Shown here: piece after piece, positions 1 through 11,351 of the stretch | Numbering within the stretch: position 1 is the stretch's first letter | How the letters are laid out: every line of letters starts with the position of its first letter | Assembly: GCF_000764325.1 (NCBI RefSeq) | Contig: NZ_JMCG01000002.1 | Span: forward strand, 744,001 to 808,000 | Reading direction: 5' to 3' | DNA length: 64,000 bases | Source of the DNA: Vibrio navarrensis | Lineage (GTDB): Bacteria; Pseudomonadota; Gammaproteobacteria; Enterobacterales; Vibrionaceae | Position numbers and translations under genes: made by a program | Notes under the pieces: model-generated | What the model was told of the DNA's origin: nothing | Seen by the model: the letters and a program-made list of their open reading frames with translations, nothing else | Database searches by the model: none

Positions 1-183
1 TGAGTTTTGATTTTTTGTTTAAGAGTGGTTTGTTTTAAACATTTTTTCAGACCGCCAACAGTTTACAGAGATGTTAATGGTGTGAAAAGTAAATCAATTT
101 AGCCTGTGAGCCAGACGACAATTCAGTGCATAAAAAGCCAATTGAGAACGGCGATTCACCAAATTGTCTGACAATTCTATTAA

Positions 184-208
184 CAGAGGCGGCATAAGGC
201 CGCCTCTG
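184..208 (-). terminator. Hairpin downstream of aceF
   Basis: Perfect inverted repeat with arms CAGAGGCGG and CCGCCTCTG around a 7-nt centre, 11 bases past the aceF stop on the transcribed strand. No long T run follows, so it may act as a 3'-end stabilising or Rho-assisted structure instead of a classical intrinsic terminator. I see no gene in positions 1-183. Confidence 0.5.
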
Positions 209-218
209 GAGTTTTCTA

Positions 219-2135
219 TTACAGAACCAAACGGCGAATGTCAGACAGACACTCGTTTAGGTAAGTAATGAAGCGCGCACCTTCAGCGCCATCGATCACA
301 CGGTGATCGTAAGACAGAGACAGAGGAAGTTGCAGACGTGGAGCAAACTCTTTGCCGTTCCACACTGGCTTGATCTCAGACTTAGATACGCCAAGGATAC
401 CCACTTCTGGTGCGTTCACGATTGGTGTGAATGCCGTGCCGCCGATACCACCCAGACTTGAGATGGTGAAACAGCCGCCTTGCATGTCTGCCGCCGTCAG
501 TTTACCTGCACGTGCTTTCTTCGATACAACGGCCAGCTCTTCAGACAGCTCGTAGATACCTTTCTTGTTCACGTCTTTGAATACAGGAACAACCAGACCG
601 TTTGGTGTATCGACTGCGATACCGATGTTCACATATTTCTTCAGGATCAGGCTCTCACCGTCTTCAGACAGAGAAGAGTTGAACGCAGGGAACGCTTCCA
701 GCGCTTTCGCCGCAGCTTTCATGATGAACACCAGTGGCGTGATCTTCATGCCTGAATCTTTCTTCGCTTCGATCGCGTTCTGCTCTTTGCGGAATGCTTC
801 TAGCTCAGTGATGTCTGCGTTATCCCACTGTGTAACGTGCGGGATCATCACCCAGTTACGGTGCAGGTTCGCGCCAGAGATCTTCTTAATGCGAGACAGT
901 GGCTGAATTTCAGTTTCACCGAACTTGCTGAAGTCCACTTTTGGCCAAGGTAGCAGACCTAGTGCCGCGCCGTCGCCTTTACCAGATGCGGCTGATGCTG
1001 CGCCTGACTCCAGACGTTTCAGCGCTTCTTTCACGTAGTTCTGAACGTCTTCTTTCAGAATGCGGCTCTTACGGCCTGAACCTTTCACTTTAGACAGATT
1101 AACGCCGAATTCACGCGCTAGGCGACGAACCACTGGAGACGCGTGAGCGTAGTCGTTGTTCTCTTCAAATTCAGTTGCTGCCGGAGCTGCTGCTGGTTTT
1201 GCTGCTTCAGCTTTCGGTGCTGCTGCTGGAGCTGCTGCCTGAGCTGGTGCCGCAGATGCAACTGGCGCTGCGCCCGCAACCGGAGTGCCTGCCACTTCAA
1301 ACACCATGATCAATGAGCCAGTTGATACTTTATCGCCAGCCGCGACTTTGATCTCTTTCACTTTACCCGCGAATGGTGCTGGGACTTCCATCGACGCTTT
1401 GTCGCCTTCCACAGTGATCAGAGATTGCTCTTCGCTCACCATGTCGCCAACCGCGACCATGATTTCAGTCACTTCAACTTCATCACCGCCAATATCTGGA
1501 ACGTTGACTTCTTTGTCTGCTGCCACCGCTGGCGCTGCTGCTGGAGCCGCTGCCTGAGCTGGAGCTGCCGCTGCTGGAGCGCCAGAACCTGCCACTTCGA
1601 AGACCATGATCAGTGAGCCAGTGGTCACTTTGTCACCCGACGCGATCTTGATCTCTTTAACGGTACCCGCGAATGGCGCTGGAACTTCCATTGAAGCTTT
1701 GTCGCCTTCAACAGTGATCAGAGACTGCTCTTCAGACACTGTGTCACCCACAGCAACCATGATTTCAGTCACTTCAACTTCATCGCCACCGATGTCCGGT
1801 ACGTTGACTTCTTTCAGTTCAGTCGCTGCTGCTGGTGCTGCTGCAACTGGTGCAGCTTCGGCCGCAGGAGCTGGTGCAGCCGCTGCTGCACCCTCCGCTT
1901 CAGCTACTGTTTCAAATAGCATAATCAGTGAGCCAGTCGTTACTTTGTCGCCAGCCACTACTTTGATTTCTTTAACAATACCTGCCTGAGACGCTGGAAC
2001 TTCCATAGAAGCTTTGTCGCCTTCAACAGTAATCAGAGATTGTTCTTCTTCAACCTTGTCGCCTACGCTTACAAGAATCTCAGTAACTTCAACCTCGTCT
2101 GCACCGATATCTGGTACGTAAATTTCGATAGCCAT
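219..2135 (-). CDS. aceF: Pyruvate dehydrogenase E2, dihydrolipoamide acetyltransferase
   Basis: Core subunit of the cytoplasmic pyruvate dehydrogenase complex; it transfers acetyl groups from E1 to CoA through swinging lipoyl arms. The 638-residue protein shows three lipoyl domains (about residues 2-75, 107-180 and 208-281), each with a GDKASMEVP site (lipoyl lysines K41, K146, K246). Ala/Pro-rich linkers separate them. An E1/E3-binding domain follows at about 333-370 ([14 protein letters not shown]), then the catalytic acyltransferase domain with HRVIDG (H611, D615). Domains 2 and 3 are nearly identical in protein. It lies 17 bp after aceE, so it is in the pdhR-aceE-aceF operon. The usual third gene, lpd, is not in the window and would lie to the left. 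Confidence 0.98.
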   Translation of the reverse strand: MAIEIYVPDIGADEVEVTEILVSVGDKVEEEQSLITVEGDKASMEVPASQAGIVKEIKVVAGDKVTTGSLIMLFETVAEAEGAAAAAPAPAAEAAPVAAAPAAATELKEVNVPDIGGDEVEVTEIMVAVGDTVSEEQSLITVEGDKASMEVPAPFAGTVKEIKIASGDKVTTGSLIMVFEVAGSGAPAAAAPAQAAAPAAAPAVAADKEVNVPDIGGDEVEVTEIMVAVGDMVSEEQSLITVEGDKASMEVPAPFAGKVKEIKVAAGDKVSTGSLIMVFEVAGTPVAGAAPVASAAPAQAAAPAAAPKAEAAKPAAAPAATEFEENNDYAHASPVVRRLAREFGVNLSKVKGSGRKSRILKEDVQNYVKEALKRLESGAASAASGKGDGAALGLLPWPKVDFSKFGETEIQPLSRIKKISGANLHRNWVMIPHVTQWDNADITELEAFRKEQNAIEAKKDSGMKITPLVFIMKAAAKALEAFPAFNSSLSEDGESLILKKYVNIGIAVDTPNGLVVPVFKDVNKKGIYELSEELAVVSKKARAGKLTAADMQGGCFTISSLGGIGGTAFTPIVNAPEVGILGVSKSEIKPVWNGKEFAPRLQLPLSLSYDHRVIDGAEGARFITYLNECLSDIRRLVL

Positions 2136-2152
2136 GCTTTTCCTACCTTCAA

Positions 2153-4813
2153 TTAAGCGTATAGCGGGTTTGTTTTTTCAGTGTCGATGTTGAATTTCTT
2201 GATAGCTTCCGCCACCACAGATTTTTCAACTTCACCACGTTTCGCTAGTTCGTTTAGAGCTGCAACAACCACGTAGCCTGCGTTCACTTCGAAGTGACGA
2301 CGTAGGTTCTCACGGCTGTCTGAGCGACCGAAACCGTCAGTACCCAGTACTTTGTAAGACTGTGCAGGAATGAACGCGCGAACTTGGTCAGCGTAGTTCT
2401 TCATGTAGTCGGTTGCAGCGATGGCTGGTTCACTACCCATGACTGAAGCGATGTAAGGTACTTTCGCTTCGGCTTCTGGGTGAAGCATGTTGTAACGCTC
2501 ACACGCCTGACCGTCACGAGCCAGTTCGTTGAATGAGGTTACTGAGTAAACATCAGAGGCGATGCCGTATTCTTCGCTTAGGATAACAGCCGCTTTACGT
2601 ACTTCGTTCATGATAGTACCTGAGCTCATCAGCTGAACTTTACCTTTAGAGCCAGACAGAGTTTCCAGTTTGTAGATACCTTTACGAATACCTTCTTCAG
2701 AACCTTCTGGCATTGCTGGATGCGCGTAGTTTTCGTTCATCAGCGTTAGGTAGTAGAACACGTTCTCTTGATCGCCGTACATGCGACGGATACCGTCTTG
2801 CATGATAACCGCAACTTCGTAAGCAAAAGTCGGATCGTAAGAGATACAGTTTGGTACTGTGCCCGCCAGAATGTGCGAGTGACCATCTTCGTGCTGCAGA
2901 CCTTCACCGTTCAGAGTGGTACGACCCGCCGTTGCGCCCAGTAGGAAACCACGCGCTTGTTGGTCACCAGCCATCCATGCCATATCGCCAACACGTTGGA
3001 AACCGAACATAGAGTAGTAGATGTAGAACGGGATCATCGGCAGGTTGTTGGTGCTATAAGACGTTGCCGCCGCAACCCAAGATGACATGGCACCCAGCTC
3101 GTTGATACCTTCTTGCAGTACCTGACCAGACGTTGCTTCTTTGTAGTAAGAAACGATATCGCGATCTTGAGGGGTATAATTCTGACCGTGTGGGTTGTAA
3201 ATACCGATTTGACGGAACAGACCTTCCATACCGAAAGTACGCGCTTCATCAGCGATGATAGGAACGATGTTCTTACCAATGTTTTTGTCTTTCAACAGGA
3301 TGTTCAGTGCACGCACGTAAGCCATCGTTGAAGAGATTTCACGTTTCTGTTCTTCCAGAAGCGGTTTGAACTCTTCCAGTTCTGGAATAACCAGTTCCTG
3401 AGTGAAGTTAGGCAGACGCTGTGGCGTGTAACCGTGCAGCGCTTTACGACGAGCGTGCAGGTATTCGTATTCTTTCGAGCCTTCTTCCAGTTTCAGGTAA
3501 GGCAGTTTGTTCACTTCTTCGTCAGAGATCAGATCTTGCAGGCCAAGACGGTTACGCATCGCTAGTACGTGCGTCATATCCATCTTCTTCACTTGGTGTG
3601 CAATGTTCTTACCTTCTGCCGCTTCACCCATGCCGTAACCTTTAACAGTCTTAGCCAGGATTACCGTTGGACGGCCTTTAGTTTCTTGTGCGTTCTTGAA
3701 CGCTGCGTACAGTTTAGAAGACTCGTGACCACCACGTTTCAGTGCAAACACTTCGTCGTCAGTCATGTCAGCAACCAGTGCCGCTGTCTCTGGGTATTTA
3801 CCGAAGAAATGCTCACGAACGTACGCGCCATCTTTCGCTTTGAACGTTTGGTAGTCACCGTCGATGGTTTCGTTCATCAGTTGCAGCAGTTTACCTGTGG
3901 TGTCTTTCGCCAGCAGTTTATCCCAGCCGTTACCCCAGATAACTTTCACCACGTTCCAGCCAGCACCTTTGAACAGACCTTCCAGTTCTTGGATGATCTT
4001 GCCGTTACCCATTACTGGGCCGTCGAGACGCTGCAGGTTACAGTTGATAAGGAAACACAAGTTGTCCAGTTTTTCACGTGCAGCGAAAGAGATCGCGCCG
4101 CGTGATTCTGGCTCATCCATCTCACCGTCACCTAGGAACGCATAAACGCGCTGCTCTGAGGTGTCTTTCATACCACGGCCTTCCAGATACTTGAGGAAGC
4201 GGGCTTGGTAGATGGCAGAAATTGGACCCAGACCCATAGATACGGTTGGGAATTGCCAGAATTCAGGCATCAATTTCGGGTGTGGGTAGGAAGGAATGCC
4301 TTTGCCATCCACTTCTTGACGGAAGTTGTCTAGCTGCTCTTCAGTCAGGCGGCCTTCAACGAATGCACGCGCGTAAATCCCAGGAGAGATGTGACCTTGG
4401 TAGTAAACCAAATCGCCACCATCTTTTTCGTTAGGAGCACGGAAGAAGTGGTTGAAACATGTCTCATAGAACGCCGCTGACGACTGGAATGACGCCATAT
4501 GGCCGCCCAGATCCAAATCTTTCTTCGAAGCACGAAGAACGATCATAATTGCGTTCCAGCGAATGATTGAACGAATACGGCGTTCGATCGTAGTGTCGCC
4601 TGGGTAAGCTGGTTCTTGGGCTGCAGGAATCGTGTTGATGTAGTTGGTTGTGATGCCGGTTGGCATATCAACACCGTCTAGACGTGCTTTTTCCAGAACT
4701 TCTTCAAGTAGGAACTGCGCACGCTCTACGCCTTCTTCACGTACAACTGACTCAAGCGCGGCTAACCACTCCTGAGTTTCCAGTGCATCTACGTCATGCT
4801 TCATGTCAGACAT
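2153..4813 (-). CDS. aceE: Pyruvate dehydrogenase E1 component, homodimeric type
   Basis: Thiamine-diphosphate-dependent decarboxylase that feeds acetyl groups from pyruvate to AceF. It has 886 residues, the usual length for the gammaproteobacterial homodimeric E1. The ThDP/Mg signature [12 protein letters not shown] and its following N are present near residues 230-262, and the C-terminal transketolase-type region is complete. The ATG start is preceded by AAGGAT at a suitable distance. It sits 50 bp downstream of pdhR and 17 bp upstream of aceF on the same strand. Regulation by PdhR is inferred from the two operator-like sites upstream of pdhR. Confidence 0.98.
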   Translation of the reverse strand: MSDMKHDVDALETQEWLAALESVVREEGVERAQFLLEEVLEKARLDGVDMPTGITTNYINTIPAAQEPAYPGDTTIERRIRSIIRWNAIMIVLRASKKDLDLGGHMASFQSSAAFYETCFNHFFRAPNEKDGGDLVYYQGHISPGIYARAFVEGRLTEEQLDNFRQEVDGKGIPSYPHPKLMPEFWQFPTVSMGLGPISAIYQARFLKYLEGRGMKDTSEQRVYAFLGDGEMDEPESRGAISFAAREKLDNLCFLINCNLQRLDGPVMGNGKIIQELEGLFKGAGWNVVKVIWGNGWDKLLAKDTTGKLLQLMNETIDGDYQTFKAKDGAYVREHFFGKYPETAALVADMTDDEVFALKRGGHESSKLYAAFKNAQETKGRPTVILAKTVKGYGMGEAAEGKNIAHQVKKMDMTHVLAMRNRLGLQDLISDEEVNKLPYLKLEEGSKEYEYLHARRKALHGYTPQRLPNFTQELVIPELEEFKPLLEEQKREISSTMAYVRALNILLKDKNIGKNIVPIIADEARTFGMEGLFRQIGIYNPHGQNYTPQDRDIVSYYKEATSGQVLQEGINELGAMSSWVAAATSYSTNNLPMIPFYIYYSMFGFQRVGDMAWMAGDQQARGFLLGATAGRTTLNGEGLQHEDGHSHILAGTVPNCISYDPTFAYEVAVIMQDGIRRMYGDQENVFYYLTLMNENYAHPAMPEGSEEGIRKGIYKLETLSGSKGKVQLMSSGTIMNEVRKAAVILSEEYGIASDVYSVTSFNELARDGQACERYNMLHPEAEAKVPYIASVMGSEPAIAATDYMKNYADQVRAFIPAQSYKVLGTDGFGRSDSRENLRRHFEVNAGYVVVAALNELAKRGEVEKSVVAEAIKKFNIDTEKTNPLYA

Positions 4814-4863
4814 GGCGATCTATCCTTCTGTTGGTTGGATCTAGTTTGAATCGCAATGAACCA

Positions 4864-5634
4864 CTATTGCGGCTCATTACCTTGTTGAATTCGACGCAGC
4901 GATCGCTCACGGCGAGTCTGTTCACGAGTCAAATCCAACAACGTTTCTTCGATATAAGCTAAGTGAGAATGGGACATTTCACGCGCCTTTTCTGGCTGAC
5001 CTGAAACAATCGCATCCACGATATTAGCCCGGTGCTTACTTACTTTCTCAACCGCTTCTGGGCGGCGATGTAATAATTTAAAATTCTGTCGAATATTTTG
5101 CTCAAGCAAAGGCGCAAGGCTACGTACGATGTGCAGCAGTACGACATTGTGTGCCGCTTCAGTAATCGCGATGAGAAACGCCATCACCTGTTCGGCTTCC
5201 GCATCGGCGTCTTTCTTTTCCTGAACCTCAGCAATTCGGGAAACGCAGGTTTGAATACGGGCAAAATCTTCTTCGGTACCACGCAACGCCGCAAAATAAG
5301 CGCAAATACCTTCCAGCGCATGACGCGCTTCCAGTAAGTCCAGTTGAGTCTCGGAGTGGCTAGACAATAAATTTAGCAGAGGATCGGAAAAACTCTGCCA
5401 AATGCGGTCGCTGACAAACGTTCCGCCCCCTTGACGACGGGTCAGTAGACGTTTGGCTTCCAGGCGCTGAATGGCTTCTCTGATGGAAGGGCGCGAAACC
5501 TCAAACTGTTTAGCAAGCTCCCTTTCCGGTGGGAGTTGCTGGCCAGGTGAGAGCGTTCCTTCCACTATCAGCCGCTCCAATTCCTGTTCAATCACATCGG
5601 AGAGCTTTGGCTGACGAATCCTTTGATAAGCCAT
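4864..5634 (-). CDS. pdhR: Pyruvate dehydrogenase complex repressor PdhR
   Basis: GntR-family (FadR/FCD subfamily) pyruvate-responsive repressor of its own operon. The 256-residue protein begins with a winged helix-turn-helix (about 10-75, with [21 protein letters not shown], here broken into the recognisable LPPERELA and SRPSIREA parts). An all-helical FCD ligand-binding domain follows to about residue 230. It is the first gene of the operon, directly upstream of aceE. Two ATTGGT-N3-ACCAAT palindromes in its leader match the known PdhR consensus, which supports autoregulation. Assignment rests on family features plus position next to aceEF. Confidence 0.96.
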   Translation of the reverse strand: MAYQRIRQPKLSDVIEQELERLIVEGTLSPGQQLPPERELAKQFEVSRPSIREAIQRLEAKRLLTRRQGGGTFVSDRIWQSFSDPLLNLLSSHSETQLDLLEARHALEGICAYFAALRGTEEDFARIQTCVSRIAEVQEKKDADAEAEQVMAFLIAITEAAHNVVLLHIVRSLAPLLEQNIRQNFKLLHRRPEAVEKVSKHRANIVDAIVSGQPEKAREMSHSHLAYIEETLLDLTREQTRRERSLRRIQQGNEPQ

Positions 5635-5684
5635 AATTTATTGTTCTTCTACTCTTGAATTCACTAGCAATTCGCTTTGCTGGC

Positions 5685-5701
5685 AATTGGTAATACCAAT
5701 T
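5685..5701. promoter_or_regulatory. PdhR operator candidate, proximal
   Basis: Sequence AATTGGTAATACCAATT, a perfect palindrome that matches the PdhR box ATTGGT-N3-ACCAAT known from E. coli. It is 51 bp upstream of the pdhR ATG, close to where the leader of the pdhR-aceEF mRNA should start. Confidence 0.75.
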
Positions 5702-5822
5702 TTAAGTTGGTGCAGAAATTAACATAATTTAAACGCCACTGTCCAGCCAAAAGTTGACCTAAATCATAGAACAGCTCACGCTTCAACACTTTGATAACAT
5801 CCGGACATTAAAACAGCAATAG

Positions 5823-5839
5823 AATTGGTCTGACCAATT
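5823..5839. promoter_or_regulatory. PdhR operator candidate, distal
   Basis: Sequence AATTGGTCTGACCAATT, a second perfect match to ATTGGT-N3-ACCAAT. Its centre is 138 bp upstream of the proximal box. The rest of the 409-bp gap between pdhR and ampD (5635-6043) shows no gene, only these boxes and a terminator near ampD. Confidence 0.75.
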
Positions 5840-5973
5840 ACAAAGTAGAAACAGATGGGCGAATAACGTGCTGGTCAGTTTGGTCACAAAATGGCAAATA
5901 CGCGAATCTAAGCGCAGCTCATTTTGTCAAAGCGGGCGCTGGGTTACGCTTTTTCCATCCACTAACGAGCATA

Positions 5974-6003
5974 AAAAAGGTAAGCAACTTAGCTTACCTT
6001 TTT
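5974..6003 (-). terminator. Intrinsic terminator of ampD
   Basis: Twelve-base arms AAAAAGGTAAGC and GCTTACCTTTTT around a 6-nt loop, flanked by A and T runs. It lies 41 bp past the ampD stop and could work on both strands. Confidence 0.85.
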
Positions 6004-6043
6004 ATGACACAAGACTCTTATTCAGTGCAGACTCACCGCCGCT

Positions 6044-6607
6044 TTAAAGGTCGCCATTGTCTTCAAGCATGGCGCGGTAACGATGCCAATCAAAACTGAG
6101 ACCGGGATCGGTTTTGCGCAGCGGTGCAATGTATTGATGCCCGGTGATCCGCGCAGGCGTAATGTGCGGATAGTGCTCGATGATAGTTTGGCTTAATTGG
6201 GCAAGCGCAGCGTATTGCTCTGGGGTGTAGGCGACAAAATCCGTCCCTTCCAACTCAATGCCGATGGAATAATCGTTACAACGCGAAACGCCAGCAAAAC
6301 TGGAAGCACCAGCATGCCAAGCTCTATCGTCAAAAGAGACAAACTGCACAATTTCACCATCGCGTTTGATCAAGCAATGGGCCGATACCCGCATTTTCGC
6401 TATCACCTGAAAAAAGGGATGCAAGTCGGGCGACAAATTACCCTGAAAAAAATCTTCTATGTAGGGGCCACCAAACTCGCCTGGCGGCAAACTGATGTTG
6501 TGGATCACCAGCAGTGACACCGGCTCCCCTGCCGGGCGGGCATCATAAAAAGGCGACGGCCGATGGGTGACGCCTTGCAGCCATCCATGCGTGATCACAG
6601 CTTGCAT
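6044..6607 (-). CDS. ampD: 1,6-anhydro-N-acetylmuramyl-L-alanine amidase AmpD
   Basis: Cytoplasmic zinc amidase that removes the peptide from anhydro-muropeptides during cell-wall recycling; it affects AmpC induction where AmpR is present. The 187-residue protein is an Amidase_2 domain. H36 (VIHNIS), H157 (TGHQYI) and D167 correspond to the zinc ligands H34, H154 and D164 of the Citrobacter enzyme. I chose the ATG at 6607 because GAGAGGTGG precedes it. An in-frame ATG seven codons upstream is poorly placed, since that Shine-Dalgarno lies inside the extension. Divergent from nadC, as in many gammaproteobacteria. Confidence 0.95.
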   Translation of the reverse strand: MQAVITHGWLQGVTHRPSPFYDARPAGEPVSLLVIHNISLPPGEFGGPYIEDFFQGNLSPDLHPFFQVIAKMRVSAHCLIKRDGEIVQFVSFDDRAWHAGASSFAGVSRCNDYSIGIELEGTDFVAYTPEQYAALAQLSQTIIEHYPHITPARITGHQYIAPLRKTDPGLSFDWHRYRAMLEDNGDL

Positions 6608-6633
6608 ATCCACCTCTCTGCTTTGCAAATTAA

Positions 6634-7587
<954 letters not shown>

Positions 7588-7607
7588 TTAATAGACATGT
7601 TACTAAT

Positions 7608-7632
7608 AAGGGGCCAATGGCCCCTTTCTTAT
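7608..7632 (+). terminator. Intrinsic terminator of nadC
   Basis: Arms AAGGGGCC and GGCCCCTT with a 3-nt loop, followed by TTCTTATT, 20 bp past the nadC stop. It separates nadC from pilA. Confidence 0.8.
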
Positions 7633-7802
7633 TGCAAAACTCTAAGCCACTCGCAAAACCCTGCAAATTGTATGTAATTGGTGATGAAAGAGTTTTAGCT
7701 CACTCGCGATGTTGTCGCGTCGATATTTCCTCAATTCAACACCTTGCATAATCTGCTCAACATGCTCACGCAGCATGGTTCAGATAAATTCAAGGAAACG
7801 AC

Positions 7803-8276
7803 ATGAAACAACATAACCGAGTAACAAAACAGCAGGGTTTTACCCTAATTGAATTAATGATAGTGGTGGCAATTATTGGTATTTTGGCAGCTTTTGCTGT
7901 ACCAGCGTATCAAAATTACACCAACAAAACCCACGCATCAGAAATGCTGAATGCCGCATCTGCAATGAAAGCTGGCGTAGGTGTCTGTTTACTAAGCGGT
8001 GGTACTGATTGCAGCTCTGGAAAACCCAATGTACCGGCTGCTCAGACATTTGATAAAACGACTAACGATAAGTTCCAAATTGCGTCGAACGTCAAAATTA
8101 GCGAAGGTGGAGAGATTGAAGGTGCGGTAACAGCTACTGTGGATGCAACTGTTGGAAAGGCAGGCTTAGCTAAAGGCGGTACTGTTAAGTTAATTCCTAA
8201 ACTAACTACTGCGGGAGTAACTTGGGCTGTAACATGTGAAAATCTTGGCAGTGCCGAATACTGTCCTAAAAGTTAA
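7803..8276 (+). CDS. pilA: Type IV pilin PilA (major pilin precursor)
   Basis: Structural subunit of a type IVa pilus. The 157-residue prepilin has a short basic leader ending in KQQG. Cleavage by PilD is expected between G12 and F13, giving [18 protein letters not shown], the conserved N-terminal helix with the Glu at mature position 5. The C-terminal globular part carries two cysteine pairs ([10 protein letters not shown] and [10 protein letters not shown]); the last is the likely D-region disulfide loop. The gene looks more AT-rich than pilB and pilD. GGAAACGAC precedes the ATG. The stop is immediately followed by the pilB start, so the two are cotranscribed. Confidence 0.96.
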   Translation: MKQHNRVTKQQGFTLIELMIVVAIIGILAAFAVPAYQNYTNKTHASEMLNAASAMKAGVGVCLLSGGTDCSSGKPNVPAAQTFDKTTNDKFQIASNVKISEGGEIEGAVTATVDATVGKAGLAKGGTVKLIPKLTTAGVTWAVTCENLGSAEYCPKS

Positions 8277-9965
8277 ATGATAGCTAACCTAGTCACGATT
8301 CTGCGCCAAGCTACCCTACTTAGCCCAACGCAAGAACAAGCCTGTTTGGAACATCTTAACACTTCCGGTGCCAGTGCACCGGAAGTGTTGTTGCAACTGG
8401 GCTTTTTCCAAGCCGAAGAGCTGACCGAACATCTCAGCGCGCTGTTTGGCTTGCCGCCCGTCGAGCTTAGCCACTATGACTACCAAAGCGTGTGCAACCA
8501 ACTGGGGTTGCGCGAGCTGATTACCCGCCACCAAGCCCTGCCGCTGCAAAAAAATCGCTCAGCGCTGATTCTCGCCAGTGCCGACCCCACCAATTTGCAG
8601 GCCGAAGATGACTTTCGCTTTGCCACCGGGCTGCAAGTGGAAATGGTGTTGGCCGATGTTAAGCAGCTGCAAGGGGCAATACGTCGCTTATATGGCCGCA
8701 CGCTTTCTCAAGATAACCGCTCAGGACTGAAAGAGATCCACCAAGATGAGCTGGCCAACTTAGTCGATGTGGCGGCCGATGAAGTCGACAATATTGAAGA
8801 TCTCAGCCAAGACAGCTCCCCCGTCAGCCGTTTTATCAACCAGATCTTACTTGATGCAGTGCGTAAAGGCGCATCCGATATTCACTTTGAACCCTATGAA
8901 GCAATGTATCGCGTGCGTTTACGCTGCGATGGCATTTTGGTCGAAGTGCAGCAGCCGCCAAGCCATTTGAGCCGTCGACTCTCCGCACGGCTTAAAATTC
9001 TCGCTAAGCTGGATATTGCCGAGCGGCGTTTACCGCAAGATGGGCGCATCAAACTCAAACTGAACCAAAGCACCGCGATTGATATGCGCGTTTCTACCCT
9101 ACCGACGCTGTTTGGTGAAAAAATCGTGTTGCGTCTGCTCGACAGCTCAAGTAGCAACTTAGACATTGATAAGCTCGGCTACAGCGAAACGCAAAAGCAG
9201 CTCTATCTCAACGCGCTGCGCAAACCGCAAGGGATGATCTTGATGACGGGCCCAACTGGCAGCGGCAAAACCGTTTCACTCTACACAGGTTTAAACCTAC
9301 TCAATCGCCCTGAGGTCAACATCTCTACCGCCGAAGATCCGGTAGAGATTAACTTGCCCGGCATTAACCAAGTGCAAGTACAGCCAAAAATCGGCTTTGG
9401 CTTTGCGCAGGCACTGCGCTCATTTTTACGTCAAGACCCCGATATTGTCATGGTCGGTGAAATTCGCGATTTGGAAACCGCCGAAATAGCTATTAAAGCC
9501 GCGCAAACGGGGCATTTGGTGCTATCCACCCTACATACCAACTCGGCCGCAGAGACCATAGTACGCCTATCAAACATGGGCATTGCCAGCTTCAACCTCG
9601 CTTCTTCATTGAGCTTAATTATCGCTCAGCGCCTAGCGCGTCGTTTGTGTCGCCATTGCAAGCAGCCACAACACCTTTCACCGGCATTACAAGAGCTAGG
9701 GTTAAGCCAGCAGGATGGGTTGTATCGTGCCAATCCTCAAGGGTGTAACGAATGCAATCAAGGGTATTCAGGGCGCGTCGGCATCTACGAAGTGATGCCC
9801 TTTGACGATGCCATGGCCGAGGCACTAATTAAAGGAGCCTCAGTACAAAGCTTGGAAATGCTCGCCAGAAAAAATGGCATGCTGACGCTTCGAGAATCTG
9901 GGCTAGAAAAGGTCAAGCAAGGCATCACCAGCATTGAAGAGCTGCAACGCGTGCTCTACCTGTAA
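8277..9965 (+). CDS. pilB: Type IV pilus assembly ATPase PilB
   Basis: Hexameric cytoplasmic ATPase that drives pilus extension (GspE/PilB family). At 562 residues it is complete: an N-terminal MshEN/GSPII_E domain, Walker A GPTGSGKT (325-332), the Asp box, Walker B near DPDIVMVGEIRD, a His box (LSTLHTNSA), and a zinc-binding tetracysteine region (CRHC and CNEC). Its ATG directly follows the pilA stop codon. It should act with PilA, PilC and PilD, encoded in the same run of genes. Confidence 0.97.
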   Translation: MIANLVTILRQATLLSPTQEQACLEHLNTSGASAPEVLLQLGFFQAEELTEHLSALFGLPPVELSHYDYQSVCNQLGLRELITRHQALPLQKNRSALILASADPTNLQAEDDFRFATGLQVEMVLADVKQLQGAIRRLYGRTLSQDNRSGLKEIHQDELANLVDVAADEVDNIEDLSQDSSPVSRFINQILLDAVRKGASDIHFEPYEAMYRVRLRCDGILVEVQQPPSHLSRRLSARLKILAKLDIAERRLPQDGRIKLKLNQSTAIDMRVSTLPTLFGEKIVLRLLDSSSSNLDIDKLGYSETQKQLYLNALRKPQGMILMTGPTGSGKTVSLYTGLNLLNRPEVNISTAEDPVEINLPGINQVQVQPKIGFGFAQALRSFLRQDPDIVMVGEIRDLETAEIAIKAAQTGHLVLSTLHTNSAAETIVRLSNMGIASFNLASSLSLIIAQRLARRLCRHCKQPQHLSPALQELGLSQQDGLYRANPQGCNECNQGYSGRVGIYEVMPFDDAMAEALIKGASVQSLEMLARKNGMLTLRESGLEKVKQGITSIEELQRVLYL

Positions 9966-9986
9966 ACCCGCTATAAAGGAGAGATC

Positions 9987-11212
9987 ATGAAGGTAAACGC
10001 GCCTGTGCAGATTAAAAATTACCGTTGGAAGGGCATCAATAGCTCAGGCAAAAAAGTGTCGGGTGATGTGTTAGCCATCAGTGAAATCGAAGTGCGTGAC
10101 AAGCTGCATGCGCAGCACATCAAGATCCGCAAGATAAAAAAATCCAGCGTCTCAATACTGACCCGCATTAGCCACCGAGTCAAAAGCCGCGACATCACTC
10201 TCTTTACCCGCCAAATCTCGACCATGCTCGCCACGGGTGTTCCTATCCTACAAGCGCTAAAACTGGTCGCCGATAACCACCGCAAAGCGGAGATGAAGTC
10301 CATTTTAACCAACGTGAGTAAAGCGATTGAAGCAGGCACACCAATGTCCAAAGCCTTACGAACCGCCAGCCATCACTTTGATGGGCTGTACACGGATTTG
10401 GTCGCGACGGGCGAGCAGTCAGGCAACCTTGCACTGGTATTCGAACGCTTGGCGCTCTATCGAGAAAAAAGCGAAGAGCTGCGTTCCAAAGTGATCAAAG
10501 CATTGATTTATCCTTGCATGGTGGTGCTCGTCGCCTTGGGCGTCTCTTATCTGATGCTAACGCAAGTGATTCCCGAGTTTCGCAAAATGTTTGTCGGCTT
10601 TGGTGCCGAGCTGCCTTGGTTTACGCAAAAGGTGCTCGATTTATCGGACTTTGTCCAAGCTTACGGTAGCGTTTTTTTATCGCCCTTATCAGCGCCATTT
10701 ACCTGATGCGCAGCATCAGCCGAAAGTCCGATCAGGTTAAACTGAAGTTTTCCCGCCTCAGCTTGAGGCTCCCGGTACTCGGTGGCGTATTTTCCAAAGC
10801 GGCGATTGCCAAGTTCAGCCGTACATTAGCCACCAGTTTTAGCTCGGGCATCCCGATTCTAACCAGCTTACAAACCACCAGCAAAACGTCAGGCAATCTG
10901 CACTATCAATACGCGATTGAAAGTGTTTATCGCGACACAGCCGCAGGAATGCCGATGTACATTGCGATGCGCAACAGCAACGCGTTTCCCGAACTGGTGC
11001 TACAAATGGTGATGATCGGCGAAGAGTCGGGGCGTCTTGACGATATGCTCAATAAAATCGCGACCATCTATGAGTTTGAGGTGGACAACACCGTAGACAA
11101 CCTCGGTAAGATCCTCGAGCCGCTGATCATCGTTTTTCTCGGCGTGGTCGTCGGTGGTTTGGTCGCCGCCATGTACCTACCAATATTTAACTTAATGAGT
11201 GTTATGGGCTAA
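9987..11212 (+). pseudogene. pilC: pilC, inner-membrane platform protein gene split by a frameshift
   Basis: PilC/GspF-family polytopic protein that anchors the type IV pilus machine. The first frame encodes 239 residues: cytoplasmic GspF domain 1 and the first transmembrane segment ([20 protein letters not shown]). It ends early at 10704-10706. Adding one T to the run of seven Ts at 10671-10677 restores a single 407-residue protein reading [16 protein letters not shown] across the join, the usual PilC length. A GGAG Shine-Dalgarno precedes the ATG. The lesion could be a real mutation, a phase-variable tract or an assembly error. The downstream half has an overlapping start codon and is listed separately. 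Confidence 0.85.
10706..11212 (+). CDS. C-terminal half of PilC, possible reinitiated product
   Basis: A 168-residue open frame that starts with ATG overlapping the TGA of the N-terminal pilC frame (TGATG). It carries GspF domain 2 ([18 protein letters not shown]) and the terminal membrane helix ([21 protein letters not shown]). Stop/start overlaps of this kind allow translational reinitiation, so a two-piece PilC is conceivable. Whether such a split protein could work is unknown. It may be only the remnant of a frameshifted gene. Confidence 0.5.
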   Translation: MRSISRKSDQVKLKFSRLSLRLPVLGGVFSKAAIAKFSRTLATSFSSGIPILTSLQTTSKTSGNLHYQYAIESVYRDTAAGMPMYIAMRNSNAFPELVLQMVMIGEESGRLDDMLNKIATIYEFEVDNTVDNLGKILEPLIIVFLGVVVGGLVAAMYLPIFNLMSVMG

Positions 11213-11351
11213 TATGCCTTTCTGACCAAGTGCTTGACACTGTGTGTCGTGCTGCTTTGGCAGTGTTGCACCCATCGTCGCTTTTTATTGGTCAATATTT
11301 CAATCATTGATTGTTGCCAGCAGCAAAGTGGCGACACGAGACCCAATTTTT

